DNA of 38,279 bases from an uncultured archaeon (GTDB lineage Archaea; Nanobdellota; Nanobdellia; Woesearchaeales; UBA583): NCBI GenBank assembly GCA_937138345.1, contig CAKZOW010000158.1:1-38279 (forward strand), given 5' to 3'. The notes under the pieces were generated by a model. It did no database searches and was not told where the DNA came from. It saw nothing but the letters and a program-made list of their open reading frames with translations. Each line of letters starts with the position of its first letter. Positions within the stretch are counted from its first letter, which is position 1. The translations under genes and the position numbers were made by a program. Of the stretch, positions 6,980 to 15,778 are shown one piece after another.

Positions 6980-7854
6980 AAAAAGAAACCTATAAATGAC
7001 ATGACGACCAAAAGGACAACATGAGGTGCACCGGCGATTAAATTATTTTCTTGCATTAAACCAAATAAGAAACCTGAGAGAATTGCTAGTTCATAAGTGA
7101 GCAAAATAAAGAGTGTTAAATACAAATTTAATATCCTATCGCCTCTACTTAATTCTCCAGTTTCAGTTGGAATTGATTGTGCTAACTCACTTGTTGGATC
7201 TACTTGTGCTCCTAGACCTACAAATAAATTGTTGTATACTAAAATAATGATTCCTAAAAAAATTAGAAATGAAATATATCCAGTAAAAGTATTTGAAGCA
7301 AGATTACTTGTCCTCTCTTTTGTTCTTAGAAGTTCTGTTGTAATTTTTAAAGAAAGCTCCCTTAAAATTTTTTCAACATGACCTCCAACTCTTCTTGCTT
7401 CAATTACTAATCTTAGATCTCTTTTCAAATCCTTTGAACCAACATTATCTGCAAAATTGAGTAATGCTTGCTCAAAATCAACACCCCAGGAGAGTTGATT
7501 AGATAATTTTTTAATATCTTCATTTAATACACCATATTGGTTTTTTACAGAATTTCTAATTGATGAGACAATATCTGTTCCACTCTCAACTGAATCTACA
7601 ACATCTCTTAAAAAACGAGGAACTACCTCCATTTTACTTGCAACAGATTTAACTTCATATAAACTCAAAGAAAGATAGGGTACTAAAAATACTACTGCTG
7701 GAACTACTAAATATAGATTTACTTTTTGTGCATCTAAAATAGAAATCTGAGTGAAAATTAAAAATAGAGCTACTAAAAAACCTAAAATACTTAATCCTAA
7801 AAATAGATATTTTAGAATTTCTTTAATTTTTTTATCACTATTATTGTTGTCCAT
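6970..7854 (-). CDS. Pilus assembly membrane protein, TadC/ArlJ (T2SF) family
   Basis: 294 residues. Two N-terminal transmembrane helices are followed by a cytoplasmic T2SF domain: VPRFLRDVVDSVESGTDI, then WGVDFEQALLNFADNV and ARRVGGHVEKILREL. Three or four C-terminal helices follow. This is the polytopic platform protein that couples the secretion ATPase to pilin insertion. It is the second such protein in the operon, after 7858; paired TadB/TadC-like proteins are usual in Tad-type systems, whereas archaella use a single fused ArlJ. It starts three bases after the stop of the 7858 gene. Confidence 0.85.
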   Translation of the reverse strand: MDNNNSDKKIKEILKYLFLGLSILGFLVALFLIFTQISILDAQKVNLYLVVPAVVFLVPYLSLSLYEVKSVASKMEVVPRFLRDVVDSVESGTDIVSSIRNSVKNQYGVLNEDIKKLSNQLSWGVDFEQALLNFADNVGSKDLKRDLRLVIEARRVGGHVEKILRELSLKITTELLRTKERTSNLASNTFTGYISFLIFLGIIILVYNNLFVGLGAQVDPTSELAQSIPTETGELSRGDRILNLYLTLFILLTYELAILSGFLFGLMQENNLIAGAPHVVLLVVMSFIGFFFFI

Positions 7855-7857
7855 TTT

Positions 7858-8883
7858 TTATTTCATAGGTGTGAGTCTAGAGTATAGAGGTTTTGAATAA
7901 TAAACTAACATCATAAACCCTGCATATGCAAAAGGAAGAGCTGCAAGAAGCATTAAAAGCATAATAAATGTGCTTCCTCCAGATGCTGCTGAACCACTAC
8001 TGCTAATTTGTACCATATTTAAAATTGAAGACATGATTGCAAAAAATAGAGGAGCAATAAGTAAAATTACGACATAAATTTGAGAATAAATTAAAAGCGT
8101 GTCAATATTTTTTTTCTCGATTGCTTCAATTTCTTCATTTAAATTATTTAATTTTCTCTCTAAATATGAATGGATGTTACCTCCCGAATTTGAAATTGTA
8201 ACTAGATCATTTAATACATCTGAGAGTTGTTTAGAAGGACAACTTTTCATTGCTTCTCTAATAGAGGAATTAATATCGAGACCTAGAAAATTAGTATAAT
8301 GTTTGATTTTTTTAAATTCAATTTTCAATTCTTTGTAAATAATAAAATCATCAATAATATCTACTATTTTTGAGAGACTTAATTCTTTTGAGAGTATTTT
8401 CATATAAGGAAGAAGATAAGGTATTGCTGCATCAATTTCTGCTTTTCTAGTAGATGATATTAAAATTGGATAATTGTAAAGTAAGATACCTATTAAGGCA
8501 ACACCCATAATCCCTCCATAAAAAATTGTTGCACTTAAAAAAACATTTTTAAAACCAAATAATGTGACTAATGTTCCAATGATTACACTTAAAGAGACAA
8601 AGAAAAGAATAATTAACACTGATGAAAAATATTCTTCAGGCATAACTTTCATATTTGCTTCTTGAAGAAGTTTTTCATATCTATTGTTGTAGATGTTTTT
8701 TTGAAAGAATTTTTTGAATTTTTTGTTTTTAATTAGTTTTCTTCCAAATAGTCTGTATATTTGATGAACTACTACTGCTAGAAAATCATATGATTGAAGT
8801 TGAGATTGAGGTATTTTTCCTTTTTTTCTATCTTCTTTTGTTTTTTTGTCTTCAATTCCTAGAAACCATGTCCAAAAACTCAT
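7858..8883 (-). CDS. Pilus assembly membrane protein, TadB/ArlJ (T2SF) family
   Basis: 341 residues. A basic, cytoplasmic N-terminus (about 1-85) precedes two transmembrane helices, then the T2SF core (AAIPYLLPYMKILSKELSLSKIVD; LNDLVTISNSGGNIHSYLERK) and two or three helices at the end. The N-terminal region is longer than in minimal TadB. Its start overlaps the ATPase stop by four bases (ATGA type), so translation is probably coupled. Confidence 0.85.
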   Translation of the reverse strand: MSFWTWFLGIEDKKTKEDRKKGKIPQSQLQSYDFLAVVVHQIYRLFGRKLIKNKKFKKFFQKNIYNNRYEKLLQEANMKVMPEEYFSSVLIILFFVSLSVIIGTLVTLFGFKNVFLSATIFYGGIMGVALIGILLYNYPILISSTRKAEIDAAIPYLLPYMKILSKELSLSKIVDIIDDFIIYKELKIEFKKIKHYTNFLGLDINSSIREAMKSCPSKQLSDVLNDLVTISNSGGNIHSYLERKLNNLNEEIEAIEKKNIDTLLIYSQIYVVILLIAPLFFAIMSSILNMVQISSSGSAASGGSTFIMLLMLLAALPFAYAGFMMLVYYSKPLYSRLTPMK

Positions 8884-10937
8884 TGTTCTCTCTCCTTAAG
8901 TTGATATGTTTCTAAATATGAAAAAATATCTGAGGGTGCTTTGTAATATGCCTTAATTACGGAACTTACATCTCTGAATTCAATAATTGATTTTTTGTGC
9001 ATAATATCTAAAATCCTTCTTCTTTTCTCAATTTCACTCCACAGAGCATCCTCACTACCACCTCTTAATTTAAGAAGGTTTGATATAATTGATGAGTTTT
9101 CTGAGAAAGAAAATTCATCTGTTGAGGGGTCAAATTCTACAAAATCATTTGTTGTAAATTGATCTTTTTTAGAACTGTATTCAACTACTTCTACAACTGC
9201 TGAACACCTTCTTACAATATTACTTTTAATTTTCATCTGTTTCATAAAAATTGCAATATCCATTTCAGTAATTAATTGTTTTGGTAAATTAATAGGGTCA
9301 ATTGTCATACGATTTACAAGGTCTTCAAATTTCTCTGCGTGTACTGTTCCAAGACCCGCGTGACCTGTTGCCATACCTTGGAAAAGAATTGATGCTTCTT
9401 CTCCTCTAATTTCTCCCACAATAATGAAATCAGGCCTCTCTCTTAAGGATGCTTTAAGTAAGTCAAACATAGTAACAGTTGCTTTTTCTTGAGATTCTCT
9501 TGCAATCATAGGTAGCCAGTGTTCGTGAGGAAGGTTAATTTCAGGAGTATCTTCAATAGATACAATTTTTGAAGTTGGAGGCACAAAAAGAGAAAGTGCA
9601 TTTAAAATAGTTGTTTTTCCAGTTGCCGTTCCTCCTGAGACTAAAATTGATTGTTTATTTTCCACAGCAAGCCATAGATATGCTAATAAAAATGGAGGCA
9701 TTGTACCAAAATCAATTAAATGGATTGGAGTGAATGGTTCTGCTCTAAATTTACGTAATGTGTAAGATGAACCTTTTTCTGAAATCTCTTTACCATAGAT
9801 TGCCTCAACCCTAGAACCATCGGGTAGTGCTCCTTGTAAAATTGGTTTAGATAATGAAATTTCTTGATTTGTTTTTTGTGCAAGCTTTACAATAAATGAA
9901 TTTAATTTTTCTGGAGAAGTATATTTTCTATTTACTTCAAGAGGACCATATTTTAGATGATTTACAAAAATTGGAATTCCTAAACCATCACATGATACAT
10001 CTTCAATATAGGGATCATGCATAAGAGGTTCAATCATCTCTAAACCTAAGAAATCTCTTTTTAGATAATAGATTAATTTCTCTAGACTCTCAGGAGATAA
10101 TTTTATTTTATATTTTGCACAAAGCCTACGAGCACCTTGAACAATAATTTCTTGAGGTCCTTCTTCTAGGTCTTCTGATGCTACCCTCTCAAAAACATAA
10201 ATAAAGCCTCTTCTTAATTCCTCATAATATTCTTTTTCATCATCTGTTAATTCTGGCTCTATGATTTGATAGAGAACTTTTTGATCTTCTTCATCATAAG
10301 TAATATGTGTTTTTGCAAGTTCAAAGAGATCATATTTTTCATTAACATTTCTATAGTTAATAGGCTCCCAATCTGTTGCTGATTTTTTAAGTAGGTTGTC
10401 AGGTATTTTAGCTAAACTAACTGATTTTCTTGGTTTTGCTTCTTTTTTTTCTTCCTCATCAAAGGAATCTGGATTAAAGTAGTTTTTTGCAACAATATTA
10501 ATTGGAGTATTAGATGCCGGAGTATTTGAAATTACTTGTATTGGTGGACCATTATATGGCATAGCTTGAGTTTGCATAGGTGTCTGTTGGAGTTGAGAGT
10601 TTGCTGTAAAATTACTAGCATCTGGGAGTTGATTTGGATCTGAAGATACTGGAACATCTGAAGATTCTATTTCTAAACTTGAGAGACCTTTTTTATCAAC
10701 ATGTTCTGAATCACTTTGATATTGCTGCTCTTGCATAGGTACTGTTCCAAATTGCTGTTGTGGATTTTGATTGGAGTAGAGTTGTGGATTTTGAACTGTT
10801 GGTGTAGCATATGCTGGATTTCCCCAATTTTGAATTCTTTGGTTTGAATATGTAAGAATTACATCATATTTGTGAGAATTTGTTGAATAGTGTTTCTTAG
10901 CTTTTGCTATGAGTTCTGCTATTTTTTTTTTATCCAT
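8880..10937 (-). CDS. Type IV pilus/archaellum-type secretion ATPase (TadA/ArlI family)
   Basis: About 685 residues. Counted from an upstream in-frame Met at 10949, Walker A is GGTATGKTT (439-447), Walker B is FIIVGEIRG (508-516) and the histidine box is GHAGLGTVHAE (529-539). This hexameric ATPase powers pilin polymerisation at the inner face of the membrane. I chose the ATG at 10937 because it follows the upstream TAA by one base, the TAAAATG arrangement also seen at 4707. Residues 40-160 form a Gln/Asn/Pro/Ser-rich low-complexity linker absent from typical relatives, perhaps a flexible docking arm for the coiled-coil partners. Confidence 0.92.
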   Translation of the reverse strand: MDKKKIAELIAKAKKHYSTNSHKYDVILTYSNQRIQNWGNPAYATPTVQNPQLYSNQNPQQQFGTVPMQEQQYQSDSEHVDKKGLSSLEIESSDVPVSSDPNQLPDASNFTANSQLQQTPMQTQAMPYNGPPIQVISNTPASNTPINIVAKNYFNPDSFDEEEKKEAKPRKSVSLAKIPDNLLKKSATDWEPINYRNVNEKYDLFELAKTHITYDEEDQKVLYQIIEPELTDDEKEYYEELRRGFIYVFERVASEDLEEGPQEIIVQGARRLCAKYKIKLSPESLEKLIYYLKRDFLGLEMIEPLMHDPYIEDVSCDGLGIPIFVNHLKYGPLEVNRKYTSPEKLNSFIVKLAQKTNQEISLSKPILQGALPDGSRVEAIYGKEISEKGSSYTLRKFRAEPFTPIHLIDFGTMPPFLLAYLWLAVENKQSILVSGGTATGKTTILNALSLFVPPTSKIVSIEDTPEINLPHEHWLPMIARESQEKATVTMFDLLKASLRERPDFIIVGEIRGEEASILFQGMATGHAGLGTVHAEKFEDLVNRMTIDPINLPKQLITEMDIAIFMKQMKIKSNIVRRCSAVVEVVEYSSKKDQFTTNDFVEFDPSTDEFSFSENSSIISNLLKLRGGSEDALWSEIEKRRRILDIMHKKSIIEFRDVSSVIKAYYKAPSDIFSYLETYQLKEREQ

Positions 10938-10938
10938 T

Positions 10939-11331
10939 TTATGAGTCACAACGAAATGTTGAGTTGTATATGATATGTGAATTATTAATTACATAATTCA
11001 TTTCAAATTGAGATATATTGAGATAAGACCAATTACCTAGAGGAGGAATAGTTGTTATGTTTTCAATAGCAAATATGCAACCAATCCCATAAGAGGTACA
11101 ATAACTATTAATTGAATTTTCTACAATAGGTATTGTATCATTGAGAATAGTCCCATTTCTTGAATTAAGTATAGGGCATATCTTCTCTTCTATATCGTGT
11201 ATATAGAGTAAATCTCCATTTTCAAATTTATAAGTATTCACCGTCTCTAAAGAATAAATAAAAACAAGTAAGAGAAATAAAAAAAATACTGAAAAAATCA
11301 TAAATTGTCCTTTTTTTGATTTCATGTGCAA
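10939..11331 (-). CDS. Pilin-like protein (minor pilin candidate)
   Basis: 130 residues. The N-terminus SKKGQFMIFSVFFLFLLLVFIY is the class III signal form: basic residues, a G-Q cleavage site, then a hydrophobic helix that packs the pilus core. The exposed domain is small, with four cysteines and many N-x-S/T sequons, suggesting disulfides and N-glycosylation. The start overlaps the preceding gene by ten bases, typical of this cluster. Confidence 0.72.
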   Translation of the reverse strand: MHMKSKKGQFMIFSVFFLFLLLVFIYSLETVNTYKFENGDLLYIHDIEEKICPILNSRNGTILNDTIPIVENSINSYCTSYGIGCIFAIENITTIPPLGNWSYLNISQFEMNYVINNSHIIYNSTFRCDS

Positions 11332-11726
11332 ACCCCCAATTCTACAACTCTTAATTCTAATGAAGAATTATCAATAATAAAATCTCTTGTAGGTATATTT
11401 TGAGTGAAAGGAGGGCATGAGAAAAGAGTTTTTTCTTCACTAGAATTTGATACTTTTAGAAAAATCGAAGTTGTTGTAAAACCTGTTTTTTTAATTATTG
11501 ACCAATTTTGAGTTGAGCTCTGAGTTGAGAGGTCTTCTAAAAATATTTGATTTGTAAAGTTTTGTTCTAAAAATAAATAAGAAAGAATTTTATCTGGTTG
11601 GTTTGAATAATCTTTGGTGAGAACTATTGTATTTGAATTCTCATGAACAAGTACTAAAAACGAAGATACTAAAAGCAAAGAAAGTAAAACATCAAAGAGA
11701 ATAAATTGAGCTTTTTTCATTCCCAC
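11322..11726 (-). CDS. Pilin-like protein (minor pilin candidate)
   Basis: 134 residues. MGMKKAQFILFDVLLSLLLVSSF is a pilin-type N-terminus with KKAQF at the likely processing site. The head is short, Ser/Thr/Asn-rich and has two cysteines near the end. It overlaps both neighbouring pilin-like genes by ten bases. Sequence similarity to the other heads is low, so it may be a tip or initiation subunit. Confidence 0.7.
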   Translation of the reverse strand: MGMKKAQFILFDVLLSLLLVSSFLVLVHENSNTIVLTKDYSNQPDKILSYLFLEQNFTNQIFLEDLSTQSSTQNWSIIKKTGFTTTSIFLKVSNSSEEKTLFSCPPFTQNIPTRDFIIDNSSLELRVVELGVCT

Positions 11727-12211
11727 ACCCCCAATTCTAATTGATATAAACCAGAAGTATTTTTAATAAAACACTTTGAAGAAATTATAACAGAGTTTGT
11801 AGGTGGTTGTTCCCCAAAAGACATCATAACAGAACCTGAAGTATTACTTAATTTCCCATAGAACAATGATGTTAAGTTGTAATGATTATATATTTCTAAA
11901 AAATTACTCTCATTGAAAAATGTATTAATCTTAGTTGAGTCTACATTTGAAGTATTTTCTTCAAGTAAACCAATTGCTGATGTTGAAGCTAATGAAGTTG
12001 CATTCCAATTACTTGGAACTCCTGGGGTTGTTGAGAGAATGTTACATAGTTGATGTAATATCTCTTGTTGTTCTCGAGTTTCTAAATGAGATACTTGAGC
12101 ATCATATCTTTGAGAATATGTTGTATAGACAAAAGAAAAAATAACAAAAAAACATAAAAGAACAAATAAAAAATCAATTTGCAGATATCCTTTTTTTGTT
12201 AGTAGTTTCAT
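11717..12211 (-). CDS. Pilin-like protein with G-x-P-x-N-W motif
   Basis: 164 residues. The N-terminus TKKGYLQIDFLFVLLCFFVIF is pilin-like. The segment LCNILSTTPGVPSNWN carries a GxPxNW motif that I associate with archaeal pseudopilin-like proteins. Several sequons (N-x-S/T) suggest glycosylation. It follows the 12213 gene after a single base. Confidence 0.7.
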   Translation of the reverse strand: MKLLTKKGYLQIDFLFVLLCFFVIFSFVYTTYSQRYDAQVSHLETREQQEILHQLCNILSTTPGVPSNWNATSLASTSAIGLLEENTSNVDSTKINTFFNESNFLEIYNHYNLTSLFYGKLSNTSGSVMMSFGEQPPTNSVIISSKCFIKNTSGLYQLELGVWE

Positions 12212-12212
12212 C

Positions 12213-12683
12213 TTATTGTATGTTAATTAATAATTCGGAGTTATTTTTATTAGAGATAAATTGCATCATATATGAACCCGGAATTAATGTAATATTTGAA
12301 GTAAAATTAAACTTAGAAAAATTTACTTTTAATCTCTCAAACCCATTATTATTTTCATAGCAGAAATTTTCAATACAAATACCTTGAGAACTAAAAGGTA
12401 ACTCTGATTGATATTGTAATGAATTTTCTTCTATAATAAAAGCTCCTTTTTGAAATGAGATAAAGTACATCTCACTACTTTGATCATAATTGAGTAATTT
12501 CGGTAAGTTTTCTTGTGAAGTTTCTAGAAATAATTTCATTGAAGTATAATCATTTTCTCTAGTAATTTCTTCAAAAGATGTTGAAACAAAATAATAAGAA
12601 CTCACAGAAGTAATAGCAACTAATAATGTTAATAATGTAAAAGATACTAATTCACTAACTGCTTTTTTATTGAGCCTTTTCAT
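12213..12683 (-). CDS. Pilin-like protein
   Basis: 156 residues. MKRLNKKAVSELVSFTLLTLL fits the archaeal pilin leader (KKAVSE, with the conserved Glu at position +5 or so, then hydrophobic residues). The head is mostly beta, with two cysteines and several sequons near the end. It lies in the middle of the run of pilin genes on the minus strand. Confidence 0.72.
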   Translation of the reverse strand: MKRLNKKAVSELVSFTLLTLLVAITSVSSYYFVSTSFEEITRENDYTSMKLFLETSQENLPKLLNYDQSSEMYFISFQKGAFIIEENSLQYQSELPFSSQGICIENFCYENNNGFERLKVNFSKFNFTSNITLIPGSYMMQFISNKNNSELLINIQ

Positions 12684-12739
12684 AATAGTATTTCAAAAGA
12701 TAGCTATAACATAATTAGCTGTCATTAACTAGTGATTAT

Positions 12740-13177
12740 CTACTGAGAATAACTAATACAAACCCCATTAAAAGAGAGAGACCCACTGTCTTGGAGATAT
12801 ATTACATAATCATTACAAAAATCAGGTAAAAATGTTTTAAATCTTGTCTCTAAAAAAACATCTTCTTTCTGCGTTTGAATAAGTAGTGAATTATTTTGTA
12901 ATCCTATTGTTGAAAATTCATACATCATAGTTTTTTCAAGAATAATACTTTGATTTTCAAGCGAAATTGTTTTTGTAAGCGCTGGTAAAAGATATGAGTA
13001 AATGTCTTGGTGCATATATTCTAATTCTAGCTTAAAAACATCTTGAGAATTATCTACATAAAAAAAATAAGAAAATCCAAGTAATGAAAAATATAAAATA
13101 AGAAGTAAAACAAATGTTGTTTGTGAATAAACAGCTTTTTTATGTAAAAAAAAACTAGAAAAAAATCTCATTTTCAT
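12740..13177 (-). CDS. Pilin-like protein
   Basis: 145 residues. HKKAVYSQTTFVLLLILYFSL is a basic-then-hydrophobic N-terminus of the pilin kind, though an aromatic-rich stretch precedes it. The head has two cysteines near its C-terminus and no domain I recognise. It is separated from the major pilin gene by eight bases and shares its operon. Confidence 0.66.
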   Translation of the reverse strand: MKMRFFSSFFLHKKAVYSQTTFVLLLILYFSLLGFSYFFYVDNSQDVFKLELEYMHQDIYSYLLPALTKTISLENQSIILEKTMMYEFSTIGLQNNSLLIQTQKEDVFLETRFKTFLPDFCNDYVIYLQDSGSLSFNGVCISYSQ

Positions 13178-13185
13178 GAGTCTCT

Positions 13186-13590
13186 TTATTGAACTGTTCC
13201 TGTGAAGGAATAAACTTCGGAATCTGTGAACACTCTAATTGATTTAGATGAACCCTGTGTCATAGTACCACAATTTGTAATAGATACATTTTCTAAATCT
13301 CCTCCAGAGTTTGATGGTGATGCCCAAGACTCAGTTGCTTCATCACAAGAACCAACTTGAACTCTAACATCCCCAGTATAACCAGTATTTTTTAAGAATA
13401 CTGTATCATTAGTTAATAATTGAAAGTTAATTGCTGAACCTGCTGCTGTTTGTTCATTTAATTTTGCGAAGTTTTCTGATTGGTATGTGTTAAACCATGT
13501 TTGAAAACCTACAACAGCAACTACGGCTACAACTAATAATAGTGCTGTTGCAACAACAGGACTAATTGCTTTTTTTTGTGTATTTACCAT
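13186..13590 (-). CDS. Probable major pilin (archaeal pilin/flagellin N-terminus)
   Basis: 134 residues. The N-terminus KKAISPVVATALLLVVAVVAVVGF is a textbook archaeal class III pilin leader: lysines, then ISPVVA starting the hydrophobic helix. The helix continues into WFNTYQ. The head is small, with a disulfide candidate (C79/C109 region) and Ser/Thr/Gly-rich loops. It is first in the pilin run and has the best leader, so it is the likely main subunit. A TATA-rich segment (13591-13615) lies directly upstream, so it can probably be expressed separately from the coiled-coil genes. Confidence 0.85.
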   Translation of the reverse strand: MVNTQKKAISPVVATALLLVVAVVAVVGFQTWFNTYQSENFAKLNEQTAAGSAINFQLLTNDTVFLKNTGYTGDVRVQVGSCDEATESWASPSNSGGDLENVSITNCGTMTQGSSKSIRVFTDSEVYSFTGTVQ

Positions 13591-13644
13591 TTTTTATATA
13601 TATATACATAAACATAGTTAGTGTTTTTGTAGTAATTTTTCAAT

Positions 13645-13674
13645 AAAAGACAATATATATTTTATTTGTCTTTT
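13645..13674 (-). terminator. Hairpin between the coiled-coil genes and the pilin genes
   Basis: A perfect 10-bp stem (TAAAAGACAA with TTGTCTTTTA; the outer pair uses 13644 and 13675) and a 12-nt AT loop. It sits just downstream of the 412-residue coiled-coil gene and upstream of the pilin promoter, so it probably ends that transcript. A smaller CTTTA/TAAAG hairpin at 13685-13700 also spans the stop codon. Confidence 0.6.
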
Positions 13675-13686
13675 AATAGTGATACT

Positions 13687-14925
13687 TTATTTAAGTAAAG
13701 ATAATTTTTTTATTCTTGAATCAATATCTAAAATTTTTTCCTGAGTATTTCTATCTGGTTGTGTATCTTTTTCAATTGTAGCTAATGATGTTATATCTAT
13801 TACTTTTTGAGAATTATTTTTTTTTTGAGTTTGAGTTACAGGTTGATTTTTAAGAGTTTCTTGCTCATTTATATTTGAAATTTCAGAGAGTTTTTTTGCT
13901 AATTGAGAATCATGAGAGCTTTGATTTTTTGAAATTCTGTCCTCAAATGAACTCATTTGTTTGTAAAGTAAATTCTCACTTTGTGCTGAAGACTCTAATA
14001 CTTCTTGTTTTGTTGAAGATAATTCTTTATCTATTTGAGATAATTTTTTATTTAATTCATCAATATGAGATTCTTCAAAATTAGAAATCCTATCTTCAAA
14101 GGAAGTAAGCTGTTTGTAAAGTAGATTTTCACTTTGTGCTGTTGAGTTGAGAAGTTCTTTTTTTGTTTTAGAAATATCCCTAGTTACTTCACTTACTTTT
14201 GTTTTTGTTTCTTTTGAGAGTTGATCTATTTTTTCTAATTTTTTTGAGAGTTTGTCCAATTCTTTTTTTGAATTAGGAATTGTTTTTATTGCTAATTCTT
14301 GTTTTCTCTCAATTGATTGCTGCATAGAGAGAAGTGAATCCTTAAGAATCATTTCAAAATTTTCAAATTTCATTTTTTCTTTTGAAAATAAATGTTCCAT
14401 GTGAGATTCTAATTCATTATGTTTTGAATTAACTTCCATAAAGTAAGGTTCTAAAAGTAATTTTAAATCTAATTCATCATGTTGTGTTGTACTGGTAGCA
14501 AGTGAGTCTATTGAAGATTGAATTTTTTTCATCTCTTCTTTAATTTCCCTTTGATCAGAAGATACCCTATTAATTTCAGAAGTTATTTCTTTAAGTTGGG
14601 ATGGATCAAATACTTTTAAAATTGAAAATGTTTTTTCCTGAAACTCTCTCATCTCATCTCTAAATTGTTTTTGCTGTGTTGTCATAAGAGATTTTAACAT
14701 TACCTCAGTATCTGAGGCCATATGTTTTCTCATTAAATTCATCTCCATTCGAATGTCTTTTAGAGATTGCGTTAATAATAATAGTTGCTCATATTGGTCT
14801 GAGGGAAGTGATGAAGAACTAATTGATAAATCACTTAGCATATCAACACCAACACCCTGTAGGTGTTTATCTAATTGCTTATTAAATGAATTTAATTCTT
14901 CTTGTAATTTAGTTTTTGATACCAT
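13687..14925 (-). CDS. Long coiled-coil protein with internal repeat
   Basis: 412 residues, almost entirely predicted helix with heptad-like Leu/Ile spacing and abundant K, E, Q and S. No signal peptide or membrane segment is visible. An internal repeat of about 51 residues occurs twice: AQSENLLYKQLTSFEDRIS (from 263) and AQSENLLYKQMSSFEDRIS (from 314). The gene lies between the small coiled-coil gene and the pilins, on the same strand, so it may be a cytoplasmic scaffold or a counterpart of the ArlC/D/E proteins of archaella. That role is inferred from position only. Confidence 0.72.
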   Translation of the reverse strand: MVSKTKLQEELNSFNKQLDKHLQGVGVDMLSDLSISSSSLPSDQYEQLLLLTQSLKDIRMEMNLMRKHMASDTEVMLKSLMTTQQKQFRDEMREFQEKTFSILKVFDPSQLKEITSEINRVSSDQREIKEEMKKIQSSIDSLATSTTQHDELDLKLLLEPYFMEVNSKHNELESHMEHLFSKEKMKFENFEMILKDSLLSMQQSIERKQELAIKTIPNSKKELDKLSKKLEKIDQLSKETKTKVSEVTRDISKTKKELLNSTAQSENLLYKQLTSFEDRISNFEESHIDELNKKLSQIDKELSSTKQEVLESSAQSENLLYKQMSSFEDRISKNQSSHDSQLAKKLSEISNINEQETLKNQPVTQTQKKNNSQKVIDITSLATIEKDTQPDRNTQEKILDIDSRIKKLSLLK

Positions 14926-14930
14926 TTTTA

Positions 14931-15455
14931 TTATTTAGAGAACCAACCCTTTTTTTTAGGCTCTTCTTTTACTTCAAAATCTGGTTTTGGTATTTCATTG
15001 GGTAAATTTTGAGTATTTGAAATTCCAGATACTTTTTCCTCAACTACTTCTTTTTCACCTAGAACTTCTTGAACTTCTTGCTCAGTAATTGTTTCAGGAT
15101 CTCTTGGCACTTCATCAACAATTGTCTCTTGAGACTGAATTGAAATTGAATCTATTTTTTTTTCAAGTAAATCCATTCTCTCAAATAAAGCTGTTTTCAT
15201 TGAATCTAATTTCTTAGAGATTTGTTCAGTTTGATTTTTATTTTCTTCTTCAATATCTTTGCCATCATTTGAATTAACTTCTTTAAAAATCTCTACTAAA
15301 AATTGAATTTGAGCAGACATTGACTCCAAGATTTTTTCTTGAGTATCTTCTTGCTCTTTTTCTTTAAGTGCTTTTAAAAGTAATTTCTGCTTAATTTTTA
15401 ACTGTTCTATTTCTTTAACTAAATCTAAGTCAGAACTTAATTGTGCTTTTGTCAT
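14931..15455 (-). CDS. Coiled-coil protein, first gene of the pilus region
   Basis: 174 residues. The first 110 are heptad-rich helix (EIEQLKIKQKLLLKALKEKEQ; QISKKLDSMKTALFERMDLLEKKI). An acidic, Pro-rich disordered tail follows, ending in KKKGWFSK. It precedes the larger coiled-coil gene by five bases and is probably cotranscribed with it. No family recognised. The basic-aromatic C-terminus could be a docking peptide. A TATA-like TTTTTAATA lies about 25 nt before the ATG. Confidence 0.68.
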   Translation of the reverse strand: MTKAQLSSDLDLVKEIEQLKIKQKLLLKALKEKEQEDTQEKILESMSAQIQFLVEIFKEVNSNDGKDIEEENKNQTEQISKKLDSMKTALFERMDLLEKKIDSISIQSQETIVDEVPRDPETITEQEVQEVLGEKEVVEEKVSGISNTQNLPNEIPKPDFEVKEEPKKKGWFSK

Positions 15456-15570
15456 CTATATAATTTCTATTAAAAATAAATATAATATTTCTTAACTACT
15501 TTTAAGAGAGAAGAACATATAAAAGATGAGATAATTGAGAAAGAGGACGAATGAGAAAAGACGAGAGAAA

Positions 15571-15644
15571 AAATACTCAAAACTCAAAAGAGTTTTGATT
15601 TAGTTATTGTGATAGAGTTCAAGTAATCAATTATATTTAGCTAC
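15571..15644 (-). repeat. Displaced 3' end of the enolase gene
   Basis: 74 bases match 15750-15823 with seven mismatches, all inside the last 15 codons. The stop codon and the hairpin after it are identical. The copy reads VAKYN-stop-LLELYHNN-stop. Changes from the gene are TAC to TAT, AGG to TGA, TTA to CTT and TTA to CTC: all silent except the nonsense change. This is the pattern of a formerly functional gene end. Confidence 0.88.
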
Positions 15645-15755
15645 GATCTTTTTCTTTACCGTTTACTTCGCTAAAGCTCAGGGCACTAAGAAAAAGTAAG
15701 TTCACTTACGTTCTCTTAAACTCAACAAGTTGAGATTTCTCACCAAAAGAAATAC

Positions 15756-15777
15756 TCAAAACTCAAAAGAGTTTTGA
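15756..15777 (-). terminator. Hairpin directly after the enolase stop
   Basis: A perfect 9-bp stem (TCAAAACTC with GAGTTTTGA) and 4-nt loop starts one base after the stop. An identical hairpin follows the displaced copy (15577-15598). Confidence 0.6.
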
Positions 15778-15778
15778 T

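Larger units (their letters stand above)
15456..15778. other. Intergenic region with promoter and enolase-end duplication
   Basis: No gene. Bases 15456-15500 hold the probable promoter of the coiled-coil genes. Bases 15571-15644 hold a second copy of the enolase 3' end. Between that copy and the gene (15645-15749) lie small hairpins: CTCAAC/GTTGAG and GTAAG/CTTAC. On the minus strand an AGTGCCCTGAGC stands where other loci have AGTGTCTGGC. Confidence 0.6.

Noticed and set aside
7097-7381. Plus-strand frame inside the TadC-like gene, and similar shadow frames elsewhere
   Set aside because: They lie antisense to or in other frames of clear family members, with no promoter or homology.
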